From contig NZ_FPJG01000006.1 of NCBI RefSeq assembly GCF_900119165.1, forward strand, positions 4,092,001 to 4,156,000: a stretch of 64,000 nucleotides of DNA, given 5' to 3'. Both the position numbers and the translations under genes were made by a program. Source of the DNA: Amycolatopsis australiensis. GTDB taxonomy: Bacteria; Actinomycetota; Actinomycetes; Mycobacteriales; Pseudonocardiaceae. The notes under the pieces were generated by a model. The model had not been told where the DNA came from. It did no database searches and saw only the letters and a list, made by a program, of their open reading frames with translations. Position 1 is the stretch's first letter. Every line of letters begins with the position of its first letter. Positions 27,430 to 36,832 of the stretch are shown in pieces.

Positions 27430-27714
27430 GTGGAAGCTGTGTGGCTGGTCGTCTGGTACGTGCTGTTCGCCTTCTGGTTGCTGCTGACGGCGCGGATCGT
27501 GATCGAACTCGTCCGGACGTTCGCCCGTGAGTGGCATCCGGCCGGAGGGGTTGCGGTGACGCTCGAGACCATCTACACAGTGACGGACCCGCCGGTTCGG
27601 CTGTTCAGGCGAATCATTCCGATGGTTCGAATCGGCGGCGTCGGACTGGACTTGTCGATTATGGTGCTGCTGTTGGTTGTGTTCTTCGCGATGCAACTGG
27701 CGACTCCAAGTTGA
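27430..27714 (+). CDS. YggT-family membrane protein
   Basis: 94 residues with two membrane spans (AVWLVVWYVLFAFWLLLTARIVI and LDLSIMVLLLVVFFAMQL). The family motif around TDPPVRLFRRIIPMVRIGGVGLDLS is clear. YggT proteins accompany sepF and divIVA in the ylm cluster; the role is unproven but linked to division or envelope. TAGAGT (27418-27423) lies 6 nt before GTG 27430, so the message is probably leaderless and the gene has its own promoter. Confidence 0.9.
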   Translation: MEAVWLVVWYVLFAFWLLLTARIVIELVRTFAREWHPAGGVAVTLETIYTVTDPPVRLFRRIIPMVRIGGVGLDLSIMVLLLVVFFAMQLATPS

Positions 27715-27766
27715 TCGGGGAGACTTGGGTGGACCCTGCAGGCCATGGAGTGCGTGAGGTGATCTG

Positions 27767-28621
27767 ATGTCGTTGACCCCCGCTGACGTGCATAACGTCG
27801 CGTTCAGCAAGCCGCCCATCGGCAAGAGGGGCTACAACGAGGACGAGGTGGACGCGTTCCTCGACCTGGTGGAAACCGAGCTGGCTCGCTTGATCGAGGA
27901 CAACAACGAGCTGCGCCAGCAGATGGAGCAGCTCGACGCCGAGCTCGAGTCGACCCGTAGCGAGCTCGAGAACGCCAAGGCGAACGTCGGCGCGCCCCCG
28001 ATGCGGGAAGAGCCGTCGCGGCGCCTCGCGCCGGTGCCGCCGCCGCAGTCCGCCATGGAGCAGACCCAGGCGCACTCGATGGTCGGCGACAGCACGGAGC
28101 CGAACGTGCAGGCCGCCAAGGTCCTCGGCCTGGCCCAGGAGATGGCCGACCGGCTGACCGCCGAGGCGAAGACCGAGTCCGACGGGATGCTGGCCGAGGC
28201 CCGCACCAAGTCCGAGCAGCTGCTTTCGGACGCCAGGGCGAAGTCCGACGCGATGGTCAACGAGGCCCGCACCCGGGTCGACACGATGCTGAACGACGCG
28301 CGGACCCGGGCCGAGACGCTGGAGCGCCAGGCGCGCGACAAGGCGACCACGCTCGAGCGCGAGTCGCAGCGGAAGTACACCGAGACGATGAACAGCCTCA
28401 ACGCCGAGAAGAGCGGGCTGGGCAAGAAGATCGAGGAGCTGCGCACGATCGAGCGGGAGTACCGCACGCGGCTGCGCGGATTCCTCGAGTCCCAGCTCCG
28501 CGAGCTCGACGACCGCGGCTCGGCCGCGCCGGCGTCGGCGTCGTCCGGCTCGGGTTCGTCCTCCGGCTCGTCCAGCGGCGGCCAGGGCTACTCGTTCGGC
28601 CCGCGGGCCGAAGCCGGCTGA
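27767..28621 (+). CDS. divIVA: Polar growth scaffold DivIVA (Wag31)
   Basis: 284 residues, GAGGTGA ribosome site. The N-terminal DivIVA domain ([33 protein letters not shown]) binds curved membrane. A first coiled coil, a Pro-rich break (about 80-95) and a long second coiled coil with heptad-like [19 protein letters not shown] repeats follow, ending in a Ser/Gly-rich tail. In actinobacteria this protein marks the cell poles and directs tip growth and is usually essential. Closes the ylm part of the cluster. Confidence 0.96.
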   Translation: MSLTPADVHNVAFSKPPIGKRGYNEDEVDAFLDLVETELARLIEDNNELRQQMEQLDAELESTRSELENAKANVGAPPMREEPSRRLAPVPPPQSAMEQTQAHSMVGDSTEPNVQAAKVLGLAQEMADRLTAEAKTESDGMLAEARTKSEQLLSDARAKSDAMVNEARTRVDTMLNDARTRAETLERQARDKATTLERESQRKYTETMNSLNAEKSGLGKKIEELRTIEREYRTRLRGFLESQLRELDDRGSAAPASASSGSGSSSGSSSGGQGYSFGPRAEAG

Positions 28622-28734
28622 GTTCTGCTCGAACCGTGGCCCATCCGCCGGGTGGGCCACGGTTCGGAACCGCTCCGGTACCGCCCGTGGGCGGGTCGGC
28701 GGCCGATCCCTGCCCGTTCGTGCTGTAATTCAGC

Positions 28735-29319
28735 GTGCTCTACATCGTGCTGGTACTGGTACTGGCGGCTCTGGGGTTGCTCGTCACCGCGCTCATCACC
28801 GCTTCGTCGTTGTGGGCGTGGGTTTCCATCGGCCTCTCCGTGCTGGCCGGGCTGATCCTCATCGCCGACTGGCTGCGTCGCCGGCGTCGCTCGGCGGCCG
28901 CTGCCGACGCCGCGGAAGAGCCCGCAGCGGAGGAACCGGTCGTCGCTGAGCCCGTTCCCGAAGCGTCCGTTGCCGAGGAGTCCCCGGCGCGGGAAAAACC
29001 GTCGCCCGAGGTCGAACAGACCGTCCTCATCCCGGCCGCCGGTGACCTGGGCGACCCGGCCGACACACCGGAACCCGCCGCGGAGACCGAGAGCGAACCA
29101 GGCGAGGAAGAAACCCCGGCCGACGACGTGGCGGTCCTGGCCGACCTCGAGGACGAGGTCGTCGTCGTCGACGAGCACCCCCGCTACCACCTGCGCACCT
29201 GCGCCTGGCTGGGCACCCGCGACACGATCCCGATCGGCGTCGGCGAGGCCCGCCAGCTCGGCTTCACCCCGTGCGACCGCTGCCGCCCCGACGCGACACT
29301 GGTGGCCGCCCACCGCTGA
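28735..29319 (+). CDS. Small membrane protein with Ada-like metal-binding tail
   Basis: 194 residues from GTG 28735. Two hydrophobic helices (LYIVLVLVLAALGLLVTALI and WVSIGLSVLAGLILIADWL) and an RRRRR stop signal lead to an acidic Ala/Glu/Pro linker of about 85 residues. The C-terminal 45 residues, HPRYHLRTCAWLGTRDTIPIGVGEARQLGFTPCDRCRP, have the His/Cys spacing of the small Ada-type metal-binding modules found at the ends of some nucleases. The cytoplasmic module would be tethered to the membrane by the linker. No function is known; position after divIVA suggests an envelope or polar role, which is inference. Confidence 0.75.
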   Translation: MLYIVLVLVLAALGLLVTALITASSLWAWVSIGLSVLAGLILIADWLRRRRRSAAAADAAEEPAAEEPVVAEPVPEASVAEESPAREKPSPEVEQTVLIPAAGDLGDPADTPEPAAETESEPGEEETPADDVAVLADLEDEVVVVDEHPRYHLRTCAWLGTRDTIPIGVGEARQLGFTPCDRCRPDATLVAAHR

Positions 29320-29329
29320 CCGGGTTCCG

Positions 29330-30076
29330 TCAGGCGGCGAGATCCGCCACGCCGAGGTGGGTCTCCAGCGCCCGGGCGCCGGCCGGCGTCAGCCGCAGCG
29401 CGCGATGGGCCTTGGCGCGCCGCTGCACCCAGCCCGCTTCCACGAACCGCGTCGCGACCGCCGCGCCCAAGGCACCCGCCAGATGGTGGCGCTGCTCGCT
29501 CCAGTCCAGGCAGAACTTCAGCAGCGGACGACGACCGGCCGCGGTCGCGTGCAGGTCCACGCCCAGCGCGCCGAACACCGCTTCCGCGTCCGGGCCCAGC
29601 GTGTACGGGTGTTCGCGCAGCGGAGCCGAAATCCGGTCACCCGGACGCCGCCGGGTGTCGGGCGCCCCGGCCAACGCGCCCTTGGCGAGCAACGCCGACG
29701 TCACCGCCACCCCGAGCCGGCCCGCCAGATGGTCGTAACACGTCCTGGCCGTGCGCAAGGCCTCCGCCCGGGTCCCTTCGCGCAAGGACGTCACCGGCTG
29801 TGACGGCGAGAACCGGGCCAGCGTCTCCAGCAGCTCCGCGGTGTCCGGCCCGGCCAGCCGGTAGAACCGGTGCCGCCCCGACTTCTCGGCCACGACCAGG
29901 CCCGCCGCCCGCAGCTTCGCCAGGTGCGCGCTGACGCCCTGCGCGGACAACCCGGCCTCGGCGGCCAGCACGGACGCCGCCAGCGCCCGGCCGTCGCCGA
30001 GCGCGAGCAGCACGCGGACCCGCGCCGGGTCCGCGAACAACGCGGCCGTGCGGGCGATGTCGGCGTCGCCTTCCAT
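29330..30076 (-). CDS. ArsR-type regulator with C-terminal ligand domain
   Basis: 248 residues from ATG 30076; upstream codons in frame lie in the divergent MFS promoter. The N-terminal winged helix (ALFADPARVRVLLALGDGRALAASVLAAEAGLSAQGVSAHLAKLRAAGLV) is followed by a conserved second half with ARTCYDHLAGRLGVAV and GRRPLLKFCLDWSEQRHHLAGALG. The same two motifs recur in the regulator at 36833, so they are paralogues. The His/Cys residues of the second half may bind a metal or a ligand. Divergent from an MFS exporter 64 bp away, which it probably controls. Confidence 0.85.
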   Translation of the reverse strand: MEGDADIARTAALFADPARVRVLLALGDGRALAASVLAAEAGLSAQGVSAHLAKLRAAGLVVAEKSGRHRFYRLAGPDTAELLETLARFSPSQPVTSLREGTRAEALRTARTCYDHLAGRLGVAVTSALLAKGALAGAPDTRRRPGDRISAPLREHPYTLGPDAEAVFGALGVDLHATAAGRRPLLKFCLDWSEQRHHLAGALGAAVATRFVEAGWVQRRAKAHRALRLTPAGARALETHLGVADLAA

Positions 30077-30140
30077 GCCCCCAGGATGCCCCCGCGACAC
30101 TTCCACGGCGACGGAAGCGTTCCTGCGGTCCACTGGGGTC

Positions 30141-31478
30141 ATGCGATCCGCAGTCTTGCTCACCATGTGCGCCGGCATGTTCCTCGTCCAGCTCGACGTC
30201 ACGGTCGTCAACGTCGCGCTGCCCGCCATCGGCGCCGGCCTGCACGCCGGCCTTGCCGCCCAGCAGTGGGTGGTGGACGGCTACTCCGTCGTCCTGGCCG
30301 CCCTGCTGCTCACCGGCGGTGCCCTCGGCGACGTCTTCGGCCACCGCCGGATCGTCCTCGCCGGCTTCGCGGTCTTCGGCACGGCGTCGGCCGCGTGCGG
30401 GCTCGCCGGAGCGGCGCCGTGGCTCGTCGCCTCGCGCGCCGGGCAGGGCCTGGGGGCCGCGCTCCTGCTGCCCGGCACGCTCGCCGTCATCACGAACGCC
30501 TACCCGGACCGCGCCGAGCGCGCCCGGGCCCTCGGGATCTGGGCGGGGGTGTCGGCGCTCGCGCTGTCGGCGGGCCCGGTGCTGGGCGGCGCGGTCGTGT
30601 CGGCGGCCGGCTGGCGGCCGGTGTTCTGGCTCAACGTCCCGGTCGTGCTGGCAGCCGCCCTCGCGACGCGGCGGCTGGTGCCGCGCGGCGAGCGCGTGTC
30701 CGGACGGCGGGTCGACGTCGCCGGCGTCGCCACCGCCGTGCCCGCCCTCGGCGCCGGTGTCTACGCGGTCATCGCCGGGAGCGCCGTGGCGGCCGTGGCC
30801 GCGGTCGTCGCGCTGGTGGCCTTCCTGGTCGTGGAGCGCCGTTCGCCGGACCCGATGCTGCCCCTGGACGTCGCCCGGCGGACGCTGGGGCCGAACTTCG
30901 TCTCGGCCGCGATGAACTTCGTCGGCATCGGCGCGATCCTCGTCCTGACGCTGTACCTGCAGGGCGTGCGGCACGCGTCCCCGCTGACGGCCGGGCTCGA
31001 GGTGCTGCCGCTGTTCGGGCCGCTGTCGCTGCTGGCGCCGGTCGCGGGACGGCTCACCGGGCGGTTCGGGCCGCGGCCGCTGATGGTGGCCGGGCTCGCG
31101 CTGGGCGCGCTCGGGATGCTGAACCTCCTGCTGCTCGACGGCGGCAGCGGCTATCTCGCGCTCCTGCCGACGCTGCTCGGTCTCGGCATCGGGATGGGCC
31201 TGCTGACGACGGCGGTGGTGACGGCGGCGGTCACCGGTATCCCGGCCGGGCGTGCCGGTGTCGCCAGCGGCATCAACAACACGGCCCGCCAGGCCGGGGG
31301 CGCGCTCGGGGTGGCGGTGCTGGGCGCGGTCGTGGGCGAGCCGAGCCACGCGAGCGCGTTCGTCGCCGGGCTGCACGGCGCCGGGCTGATCGCGGGCGCG
31401 CTGTGGCTGGTGGCGATCGGCGTGACGCTGGCCGGGGTACGTGCCCCTCGTGACAACCCGGTTGCGCGGGCCCGTTAA
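30141..31478 (+). CDS. MFS transporter, DHA2-like
   Basis: 445 residues from ATG 30141. The first helix ends in QLDVTVVNVALPAIG, the D-x-TVVNVALP signature of the 14-helix DHA2 drug:proton antiporters, followed by the GDVFGHRR loop and the motif C-like ALSAGPVLGGAVV. It is a little shorter than typical DHA2 members. Likely exports a toxic compound; the substrate is unknown. Pairs with the divergent ArsR-type regulator. Its stop codon lies at the -10 region of the ileS leader. Confidence 0.88.
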   Translation: MRSAVLLTMCAGMFLVQLDVTVVNVALPAIGAGLHAGLAAQQWVVDGYSVVLAALLLTGGALGDVFGHRRIVLAGFAVFGTASAACGLAGAAPWLVASRAGQGLGAALLLPGTLAVITNAYPDRAERARALGIWAGVSALALSAGPVLGGAVVSAAGWRPVFWLNVPVVLAAALATRRLVPRGERVSGRRVDVAGVATAVPALGAGVYAVIAGSAVAAVAAVVALVAFLVVERRSPDPMLPLDVARRTLGPNFVSAAMNFVGIGAILVLTLYLQGVRHASPLTAGLEVLPLFGPLSLLAPVAGRLTGRFGPRPLMVAGLALGALGMLNLLLLDGGSGYLALLPTLLGLGIGMGLLTTAVVTAAVTGIPAGRAGVASGINNTARQAGGALGVAVLGAVVGEPSHASAFVAGLHGAGLIAGALWLVAIGVTLAGVRAPRDNPVARAR

Positions 31479-31488
31479 CCTGGTAGCA

Positions 31489-31706
31489 GCACGGCGTCGA
31501 TCCGGCCATCACCGGGGAGCCTCCGGAAGAACCGGGCGCGAGCCCGCAGTAGAACCGGACGGGTGCGGCCCGTCACAGCCGTCGAACGAAGTGGCCCGTG
31601 GGAACGGGCAAGCGGGGTGGTACCGCGGAACGCCGGAAGGTGTCTCGTCCCCGTGTGGGTGACCGGTGCGGGAGCCGGTCGTCCGTACGCGAGCGACGAA
31701 CCGAGG
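31489..31706 (+). ncRNA. T-box riboregulator of ileS (translational type)
   Basis: Upstream of ileS the leader contains the specifier ATC (isoleucine codon) at 31508-31510 within GCCATCACCGGGGAGC, the AGAA-containing stem I region, and the T-box consensus GGGGTGGTACCGCGGAA around 31614-31630, the antiterminator/antisequestrator that pairs with an uncharged tRNA 3' end. TAACCT (31476-31481) is a plausible -10. There is no U-tract terminator before the gene; instead an AACCGAGGAG ribosome site lies just ahead of the start. This matches the class of actinobacterial ileS T-boxes that control translation by sequestering the ribosome site. Confidence 0.93.
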
Positions 31707-31715
31707 AGCATCCGG

Positions 31716-34700
31716 ATGTACCCCCAGGCCTCAGTGGACGACGGCGCGGGCGTTCCGTCGCAGCCGTCCTTCCCCGCGCTGGAGAAGCAGGTCCTCGCCT
31801 ATTGGGAGACGGACCGGACGTTCCAGGCGACGATCGACGCCCGCCCCGCGGGCGAGCACGGCGACAACGAGTACGTCTTCTACGACGGCCCGCCGTTCGC
31901 CAACGGCCTGCCGCACTACGGCCACCTGCTGACCGGGTACGTCAAGGACCTCGTGCCGCGGTACCAGACGATGAAGGGCCGCAAAGTCGAGCGCCGCTTC
32001 GGCTGGGACACCCACGGCCTGCCCGCCGAACTCGAGGCCATGCGCCAGCTCGGGATCACCGAGAAGTCCGAGATCGAAGAGATGGGCATCGCGAAGTTCA
32101 ACGAGGCTTCGCGCGAGTCCGTGCTGCGCTACACGGACGAGTGGCGCGAGTACGTCACCCGCCAGGCCCGCTGGGTCGACTTCGACAACGACTACAAGAC
32201 CCTCGACGTGACGTACATGGAGTCGGTGCTCTGGGCGTTCAAACGCCTGTGGGACAAGGGACTCGTCTACGAGGGCTACCGCGTCCTGCCGTACTGCTGG
32301 CGGGACGAGACGCCGCTGTCCAACCACGAGCTGCGGATGGACGACGACGTCTACCAGAACCGGCAGGACCCGGCCGTCACGGTCGGCTTCCGCCTGGAGG
32401 GCAACGACAACGACCTCGACGGCACCTACCTGCTGATCTGGACGACGACGCCGTGGACGCTGCCCTCGAACCTCGCGACGGCCGTGCACCCCGAGGTGCA
32501 GTACGCCGTCGTCGAGAGCGAGAACTTCCCCGGCAAACGGTTCCTGCTCGCCGAAGCCCGCGTTGGCGCGTACGCGCGTGAACTCGGCGAAGAGCCGACG
32601 GTCGTCGCGCGCTACTCGGGCACCGAGCTGCTCGGAACCCGTTACGCGCCACCGTTCCCGTACTTCCTCGGCACGGAGAACGCGCACCGCGTGCTGGCCG
32701 CCGACTACGTCACCACCGAGGACGGCACCGGGGTCGTGCACATCGCGCCCGCCTACGGTGAAGAGGACAAGGTGGTCACCGACGCCGCCGGCATCACGCC
32801 GGTGACGCCGGTCGACGCGCGGGGCAAGTTCGACGCGACCGTGCCGGACTACACCGGGCAGCAGGTGTTCGACGCGAACCCGAACATCATCCGCGACCTC
32901 AAGAACGGCACGGGTTCCGCGGCCCGGCAGGGCGCGTTGCTGCTGCGCCACGAGACCTACGACCACCCGTACCCGCACTGCTGGCGCTGCCGCAACCCGC
33001 TGATCTACCGCGCGGTGTCGTCGTGGTTCGTCGCGGTGACGCAGTTCAAGGACCGGATGGTCGAGCTGAACCAGCAGATCACCTGGTACCCGGAGAACGT
33101 CAAGGACGGCCAGTTCGGCAAGTGGCTGGAGAACGCGCGCGACTGGTCGGTCTCGCGCAACCGCTACTTCGGCACGCCGATCCCGGTGTGGCAGTCCGAC
33201 GACCCGGCCTACCCGCGCACCGACGTCTACGGCTCGCTCGACGAGCTGGAGCGCGACTTCGGCGTCCGGCTGGACAACCTGCACCGGCCGTTCATCGACG
33301 AGCTGACCCGGCCGAACCCGGACGACCCGACCGGGAAGTCGACGATGCGCCGCGTCCCGGACGTCCTCGACGTCTGGTTCGACTCGGGCTCGATGCCGTA
33401 CGCCCAGGTGCACTACCCGTTCGAGAACGCCGACTGGTTCGAGCACCACTACCCGAGCGACTTCATCGTCGAGTACATCGGCCAGACCCGCGGCTGGTTC
33501 TACCTGCTGCACGTGCTCGCCACGGCGCTGTTCGACCGGCCGGCGTTCCGCACCTGCGTCTCGCACGGCATCGTGCTCGGCTCGGACGGCGCCAAGATGT
33601 CCAAGTCGCTGCGCAACTACCCGGACGTCAACGAGGTCTTCGAGCGCGACGGCTCCGACGCCATGCGCTGGTACCTCATGGCGAGCCCGATCCTGCGCGG
33701 CGGCAACCTGATCGTCACCGACAAGGGGATCCGCGACGCCGTCCGCCAGGCCGTGCTGCCGCTGTGGAACTCGTACTACTTCCTCGCGCTGTACGCGAAC
33801 GCCGAGGGCGTGGACGGCCGGTGGCGCACGGACTCGCCGAACGTGCTCGACCGGTACGTGCTGGCGAAGACGCACGAGCTGGTCACCGACGTCGAGTACG
33901 CCATGGACCACTACGACGTCGCGGGCGCGTGCCAGACCGTGCGGGACTTCCTGGAGGTCCTGACGAACTGGTACGTCCGCCGCTCGCGCGACCGCTTCTG
34001 GGCCGGGGACAAGGACGCGATCGACACGCTCCACACCGTGCTCGAGGTGACGTCGCGGGTCGCGGCGCCGCTGCTGCCGCTGACCACCGAGGTGGTCTGG
34101 CGCGGCCTCACCGGCGGCCGCTCGGTGCACCTGACCGACTGGCCCAACGCCAACGACCTGCCTGCGGACGCGGCGCTGGTCACCGCGATGGACCGGGTGC
34201 GGCAGGTGGCGTCGTCGGCGCTGTCGCTGCGCAAGGCGAACAAGCTGCGCGTGCGGCTGCCGCTGCCGGCGCTGGTCGTGGCGGCCGAGGACGCCGAGTC
34301 GCTGGCGCCGTTCGCCGACATCCTGCGGGACGAGGTGAACGTCAAGGAGGTCTCGCTGACCACCGACGTCGCCGCACACGGCGGGTTCGAGGTCGCGGTC
34401 AACGCGCGGGCCGCCGGTCCGCGGCTGGGCAAGGACGTCCAGACCGTGATCAAGGCCGTCAAGGCGGGCGACTGGTCGTTCCAGGGCGGCGTCGTGGTCG
34501 CCGCCGGGATCACGCTGCGGGACGGCGAGTTCGAGCGGCGGCTGGTCGCCAAGGGCGGGGGCGCGGCGGCCGAGCTGCCCGGCGGGTCCGGCCTGGTCCT
34601 GCTCGACACGGAGGTCACGCCGGAGCTGGCGGCCGAAGGGCTGGTCCGCGACCTGGTCCGGGTCGTGCAGCAGGCGCGTCGCGACGCCGGGCTGGACGTC

Positions 34701-34883
34701 GCCGACCGGATCGCGCTGACCGTCGACGCGCCTTCCGAGGTGGTCGAGGCGGCCCGGACGCACGAGGAGTTCCTGGCTTCGGAGACGCTGGCGACGTCGG
34801 TGACCTACGGCCCGGTGACCGACGGGTCCACCGGCGCGGTCGGGGACGGCACGAAGGTGACGGTCTCGGTCGAGAAGGCCTGA
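31716..34883 (+). CDS. ileS: Isoleucyl-tRNA synthetase
   Basis: 1055 residues from ATG 31716 after the T-box leader. Class I synthetase: the HIGH motif appears as [12 protein letters not shown] (59-70), KMSKS at about 627-631, with the CP1 editing domain between ([17 protein letters not shown]). The length and the absence of the C-terminal zinc cysteines suggest the eukaryote-like type 2 IleS usual in actinobacteria, which is associated with low mupirocin sensitivity; this is a family-level inference. Expression should rise when uncharged tRNA-Ile accumulates. Confidence 0.96.
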   Translation: MYPQASVDDGAGVPSQPSFPALEKQVLAYWETDRTFQATIDARPAGEHGDNEYVFYDGPPFANGLPHYGHLLTGYVKDLVPRYQTMKGRKVERRFGWDTHGLPAELEAMRQLGITEKSEIEEMGIAKFNEASRESVLRYTDEWREYVTRQARWVDFDNDYKTLDVTYMESVLWAFKRLWDKGLVYEGYRVLPYCWRDETPLSNHELRMDDDVYQNRQDPAVTVGFRLEGNDNDLDGTYLLIWTTTPWTLPSNLATAVHPEVQYAVVESENFPGKRFLLAEARVGAYARELGEEPTVVARYSGTELLGTRYAPPFPYFLGTENAHRVLAADYVTTEDGTGVVHIAPAYGEEDKVVTDAAGITPVTPVDARGKFDATVPDYTGQQVFDANPNIIRDLKNGTGSAARQGALLLRHETYDHPYPHCWRCRNPLIYRAVSSWFVAVTQFKDRMVELNQQITWYPENVKDGQFGKWLENARDWSVSRNRYFGTPIPVWQSDDPAYPRTDVYGSLDELERDFGVRLDNLHRPFIDELTRPNPDDPTGKSTMRRVPDVLDVWFDSGSMPYAQVHYPFENADWFEHHYPSDFIVEYIGQTRGWFYLLHVLATALFDRPAFRTCVSHGIVLGSDGAKMSKSLRNYPDVNEVFERDGSDAMRWYLMASPILRGGNLIVTDKGIRDAVRQAVLPLWNSYYFLALYANAEGVDGRWRTDSPNVLDRYVLAKTHELVTDVEYAMDHYDVAGACQTVRDFLEVLTNWYVRRSRDRFWAGDKDAIDTLHTVLEVTSRVAAPLLPLTTEVVWRGLTGGRSVHLTDWPNANDLPADAALVTAMDRVRQVASSALSLRKANKLRVRLPLPALVVAAEDAESLAPFADILRDEVNVKEVSLTTDVAAHGGFEVAVNARAAGPRLGKDVQTVIKAVKAGDWSFQGGVVVAAGITLRDGEFERRLVAKGGGAAAELPGGSGLVLLDTEVTPELAAEGLVRDLVRVVQQARRDAGLDVADRIALTVDAPSEVVEAARTHEEFLASETLATSVTYGPVTDGSTGAVGDGTKVTVSVEKA

Positions 34884-34891
34884 ACTGCCGG

Positions 34892-34927
34892 GGGTGGCCA
34901 GTATGGTGGGAAACCTACTGGCCACCC
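34892..34927 (+). terminator. Perfect 12-bp hairpin between ileS and the PBP gene
   Basis: GGGTGGCCAGTA (34892-34903) and TACTGGCCACCC (34916-34927) are perfect inverted copies with a 12-nt loop, starting 8 bp after the ileS stop and ending 39 bp before the next gene. A U-tract is lacking. Most likely a terminator for ileS; the symmetry would also suit a regulator of the downstream penicillin-binding protein. Confidence 0.65.
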
Positions 34928-34966
34928 GTGGCGGGTGGCGTGCTTCGGGGGAGGGGTACGCGAAAG

Positions 34967-36598
34967 ATGAGTCCGGCCAAGAGACGGGGCATCCTGATCG
35001 GCGGCGCGCTGCTGGTCGTCGTGGTCGTGGTGGCGGCGTTCTTCCTGCTGAACAGCGGGGGATCGGCGCCACAGGCGGAAGCCGGCGCGGGCGCGACGAG
35101 CGTCGAGAACCCCGGTGCGCTCGACCCGCACTCGGCGATCACGGAGTACCTGCAGGACCTGTCGGAGAACAACCCGGACGCGGCCGGCCGGCTGACCGAC
35201 GACGACACCGCGGCCGCCGTGGCGCTGCGGGACACGCGGAACACGCTCAACCCGTCGTCGGTGACCGCGAAGCTCACCGTGCTGCAGCCGACCCCGGCCG
35301 GCGCGAAGCAGACGGGTGGCACGTTCAACGTGTCGTGGGCGTTGAAGCCGGGGCAGGTCTGGACCTACGACGTGCCGTTCCAGCTCGCCCAGGTGAACGG
35401 GAAGTGGCTCGTGCACTGGGCGCCGTCGCTGCTGCACCCGAAGCTGGAAGCCGGTCAGCGGCTGGTGATCAGCACGGCGGTGCGGGACACGACGGCCGTC
35501 GCCGACCGCGACGGCAAGCCGCTGCTCGTCAGCGGCTCCGGCGGGGTGCGCCCGGTCGACGGTGACCCGGCGCCGCTGCTGCGGTCGGCGCTCACCGGCC
35601 AGGTCACGGCCGCGGCCGGCAACGGCTTCGCCGTCGAACGCGTCGACACGAGCGGCAAGAGCGTGGAGACGCTGTTCGGGCAGGCCGCCGAAGGCGAGGC
35701 CAAGGCGCTGACGTCGAGCCTCAGCCTGGCCGCGCAGAACGCCGCGCAGGCCGCGGTGGACAGCTACCAGGGCTCGGCGATGCTGGTCGCCCTCGACACC
35801 GGATCGGGCGACATCCTGGCCGTCGCGCAGAACCGCGCGGCCGGGAACTCGCCGAAGGCGCTGAACGGCCTGTACGAGCCGGGGTCGTCGTTCAAGATCG
35901 CGACCTCGGTCGCCGCCGTCCAGCAGAGCGGCCTCGACGCCGGCTCGCCGGTCGACTGCCCCGGCGTGGCGACGATCGGCACGCGCACGGTGAAGAACGA
36001 GGGCTTCGAGCTGGGCGCGACGAACCTGCAGACGGCGTTCGCGCGCTCCTGCAACACGACGTTCGGTCAGCTGGCGCTGGCGCTGCCGGCGGACGGGCTG
36101 AAGAAGGCGGCCGACGAACTGGGGCTCAACGCCGACTACGAGATCCCGGGCATCAACACCGAACTCGGCAAGGTCGAGCCGGCGGCGAGCAAGGACGAGC
36201 AGGTCGAGGACGGGTTCGGCCAGGGCCGCATCCAGGCCAGCTGCCTCGGCGGCGCGCTGATGGCGGCGACGGTCGCATCGGGCAAGGCGATCACGCCACG
36301 GCTGTGGCACGACGTCGAGACGAAGGTCGTCAAGGGTTATTCGCCGCCGCCCGCGTCGGTGCTGGGCCAGGTGCGGACGCTGATGCGCGCGGTGGTGTCC
36401 AGCGGAACCGGCCGCGGTGCCGCGAGCGCCGGTACGGTCTTCGGCAAGACCGGCACGGCCCAGTTCGGCGACGGCTCGAACGCGACGGGGTGGTTCGTCG
36501 GCTACCGCGGCAATGTCGCCTTCTCGGTGGTGCTGGAGAACTCGAACGACTCGGGCCCGGCGGTGACCTTGGCGGCCAAGTTCCTCAAGGCGCTCTGA
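34967..36598 (+). CDS. Penicillin-binding protein, class B with MecA_N domain
   Basis: 543 residues. An N-terminal membrane anchor (ILIGGALLVVVVVVAAFFLL) precedes an NTF2-like MecA_N domain (about 50-160), a linker/dimerisation part and the transpeptidase domain. The catalytic motifs are SSFK (Ser307, Lys310), SCN (361-363) and KTG (494-496). This layout is that of PBP2a-like and mycobacterial PbpX/PBP-lipo-type enzymes, transpeptidases with an extra N-terminal domain and often low beta-lactam affinity; resistance here is not shown. A GGGGGAGGGG ribosome site precedes ATG 34967. There is no lipobox cysteine. Confidence 0.9.
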   Translation: MSPAKRRGILIGGALLVVVVVVAAFFLLNSGGSAPQAEAGAGATSVENPGALDPHSAITEYLQDLSENNPDAAGRLTDDDTAAAVALRDTRNTLNPSSVTAKLTVLQPTPAGAKQTGGTFNVSWALKPGQVWTYDVPFQLAQVNGKWLVHWAPSLLHPKLEAGQRLVISTAVRDTTAVADRDGKPLLVSGSGGVRPVDGDPAPLLRSALTGQVTAAAGNGFAVERVDTSGKSVETLFGQAAEGEAKALTSSLSLAAQNAAQAAVDSYQGSAMLVALDTGSGDILAVAQNRAAGNSPKALNGLYEPGSSFKIATSVAAVQQSGLDAGSPVDCPGVATIGTRTVKNEGFELGATNLQTAFARSCNTTFGQLALALPADGLKKAADELGLNADYEIPGINTELGKVEPAASKDEQVEDGFGQGRIQASCLGGALMAATVASGKAITPRLWHDVETKVVKGYSPPPASVLGQVRTLMRAVVSSGTGRGAASAGTVFGKTGTAQFGDGSNATGWFVGYRGNVAFSVVLENSNDSGPAVTLAAKFLKAL

Positions 36599-36730
36599 GC
36601 AAGGGGCCCCGGGGGAGGGGGCCGTGCGCCTCGGGGGCGGTTGGTGTGCTCGCGGCGGGTCCCGCGTGCCGCCGGGGGGCGGCCGCGTGTCCCGACGGTC
36701 GGTTCCGGTAGCCGGCGGGTCTGGCGGTCA

Positions 36731-36790
36731 GCCGACCGGCTGGGACGTGAGCCGACTGGCTGGAACGCGAGCCGACCGGCTGGTACCGAA
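36731..36790. repeat. Three 20-bp phased repeats upstream of an ArsR gene
   Basis: GCCGACCGGCTGGGACGTGA (36731), its close copies at 36751 and 36771 form an exact 20-bp tandem array. Each unit contains the near-palindrome AGCCGACCGGCT. The 20-bp period places each site on the same DNA face. The array ends 42 bp before the ArsR-type start at 36833 and just upstream of its -10 (TACCGT, 36821-36826). It may be the operator of that regulator. The remaining 36599-36730 part of this gap shows nothing else. Confidence 0.65.
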
Positions 36791-36832
36791 GGTTCGGCCG
36801 CGGCCGAAGCTCCCGCGCCGTACCGTGGGCGC

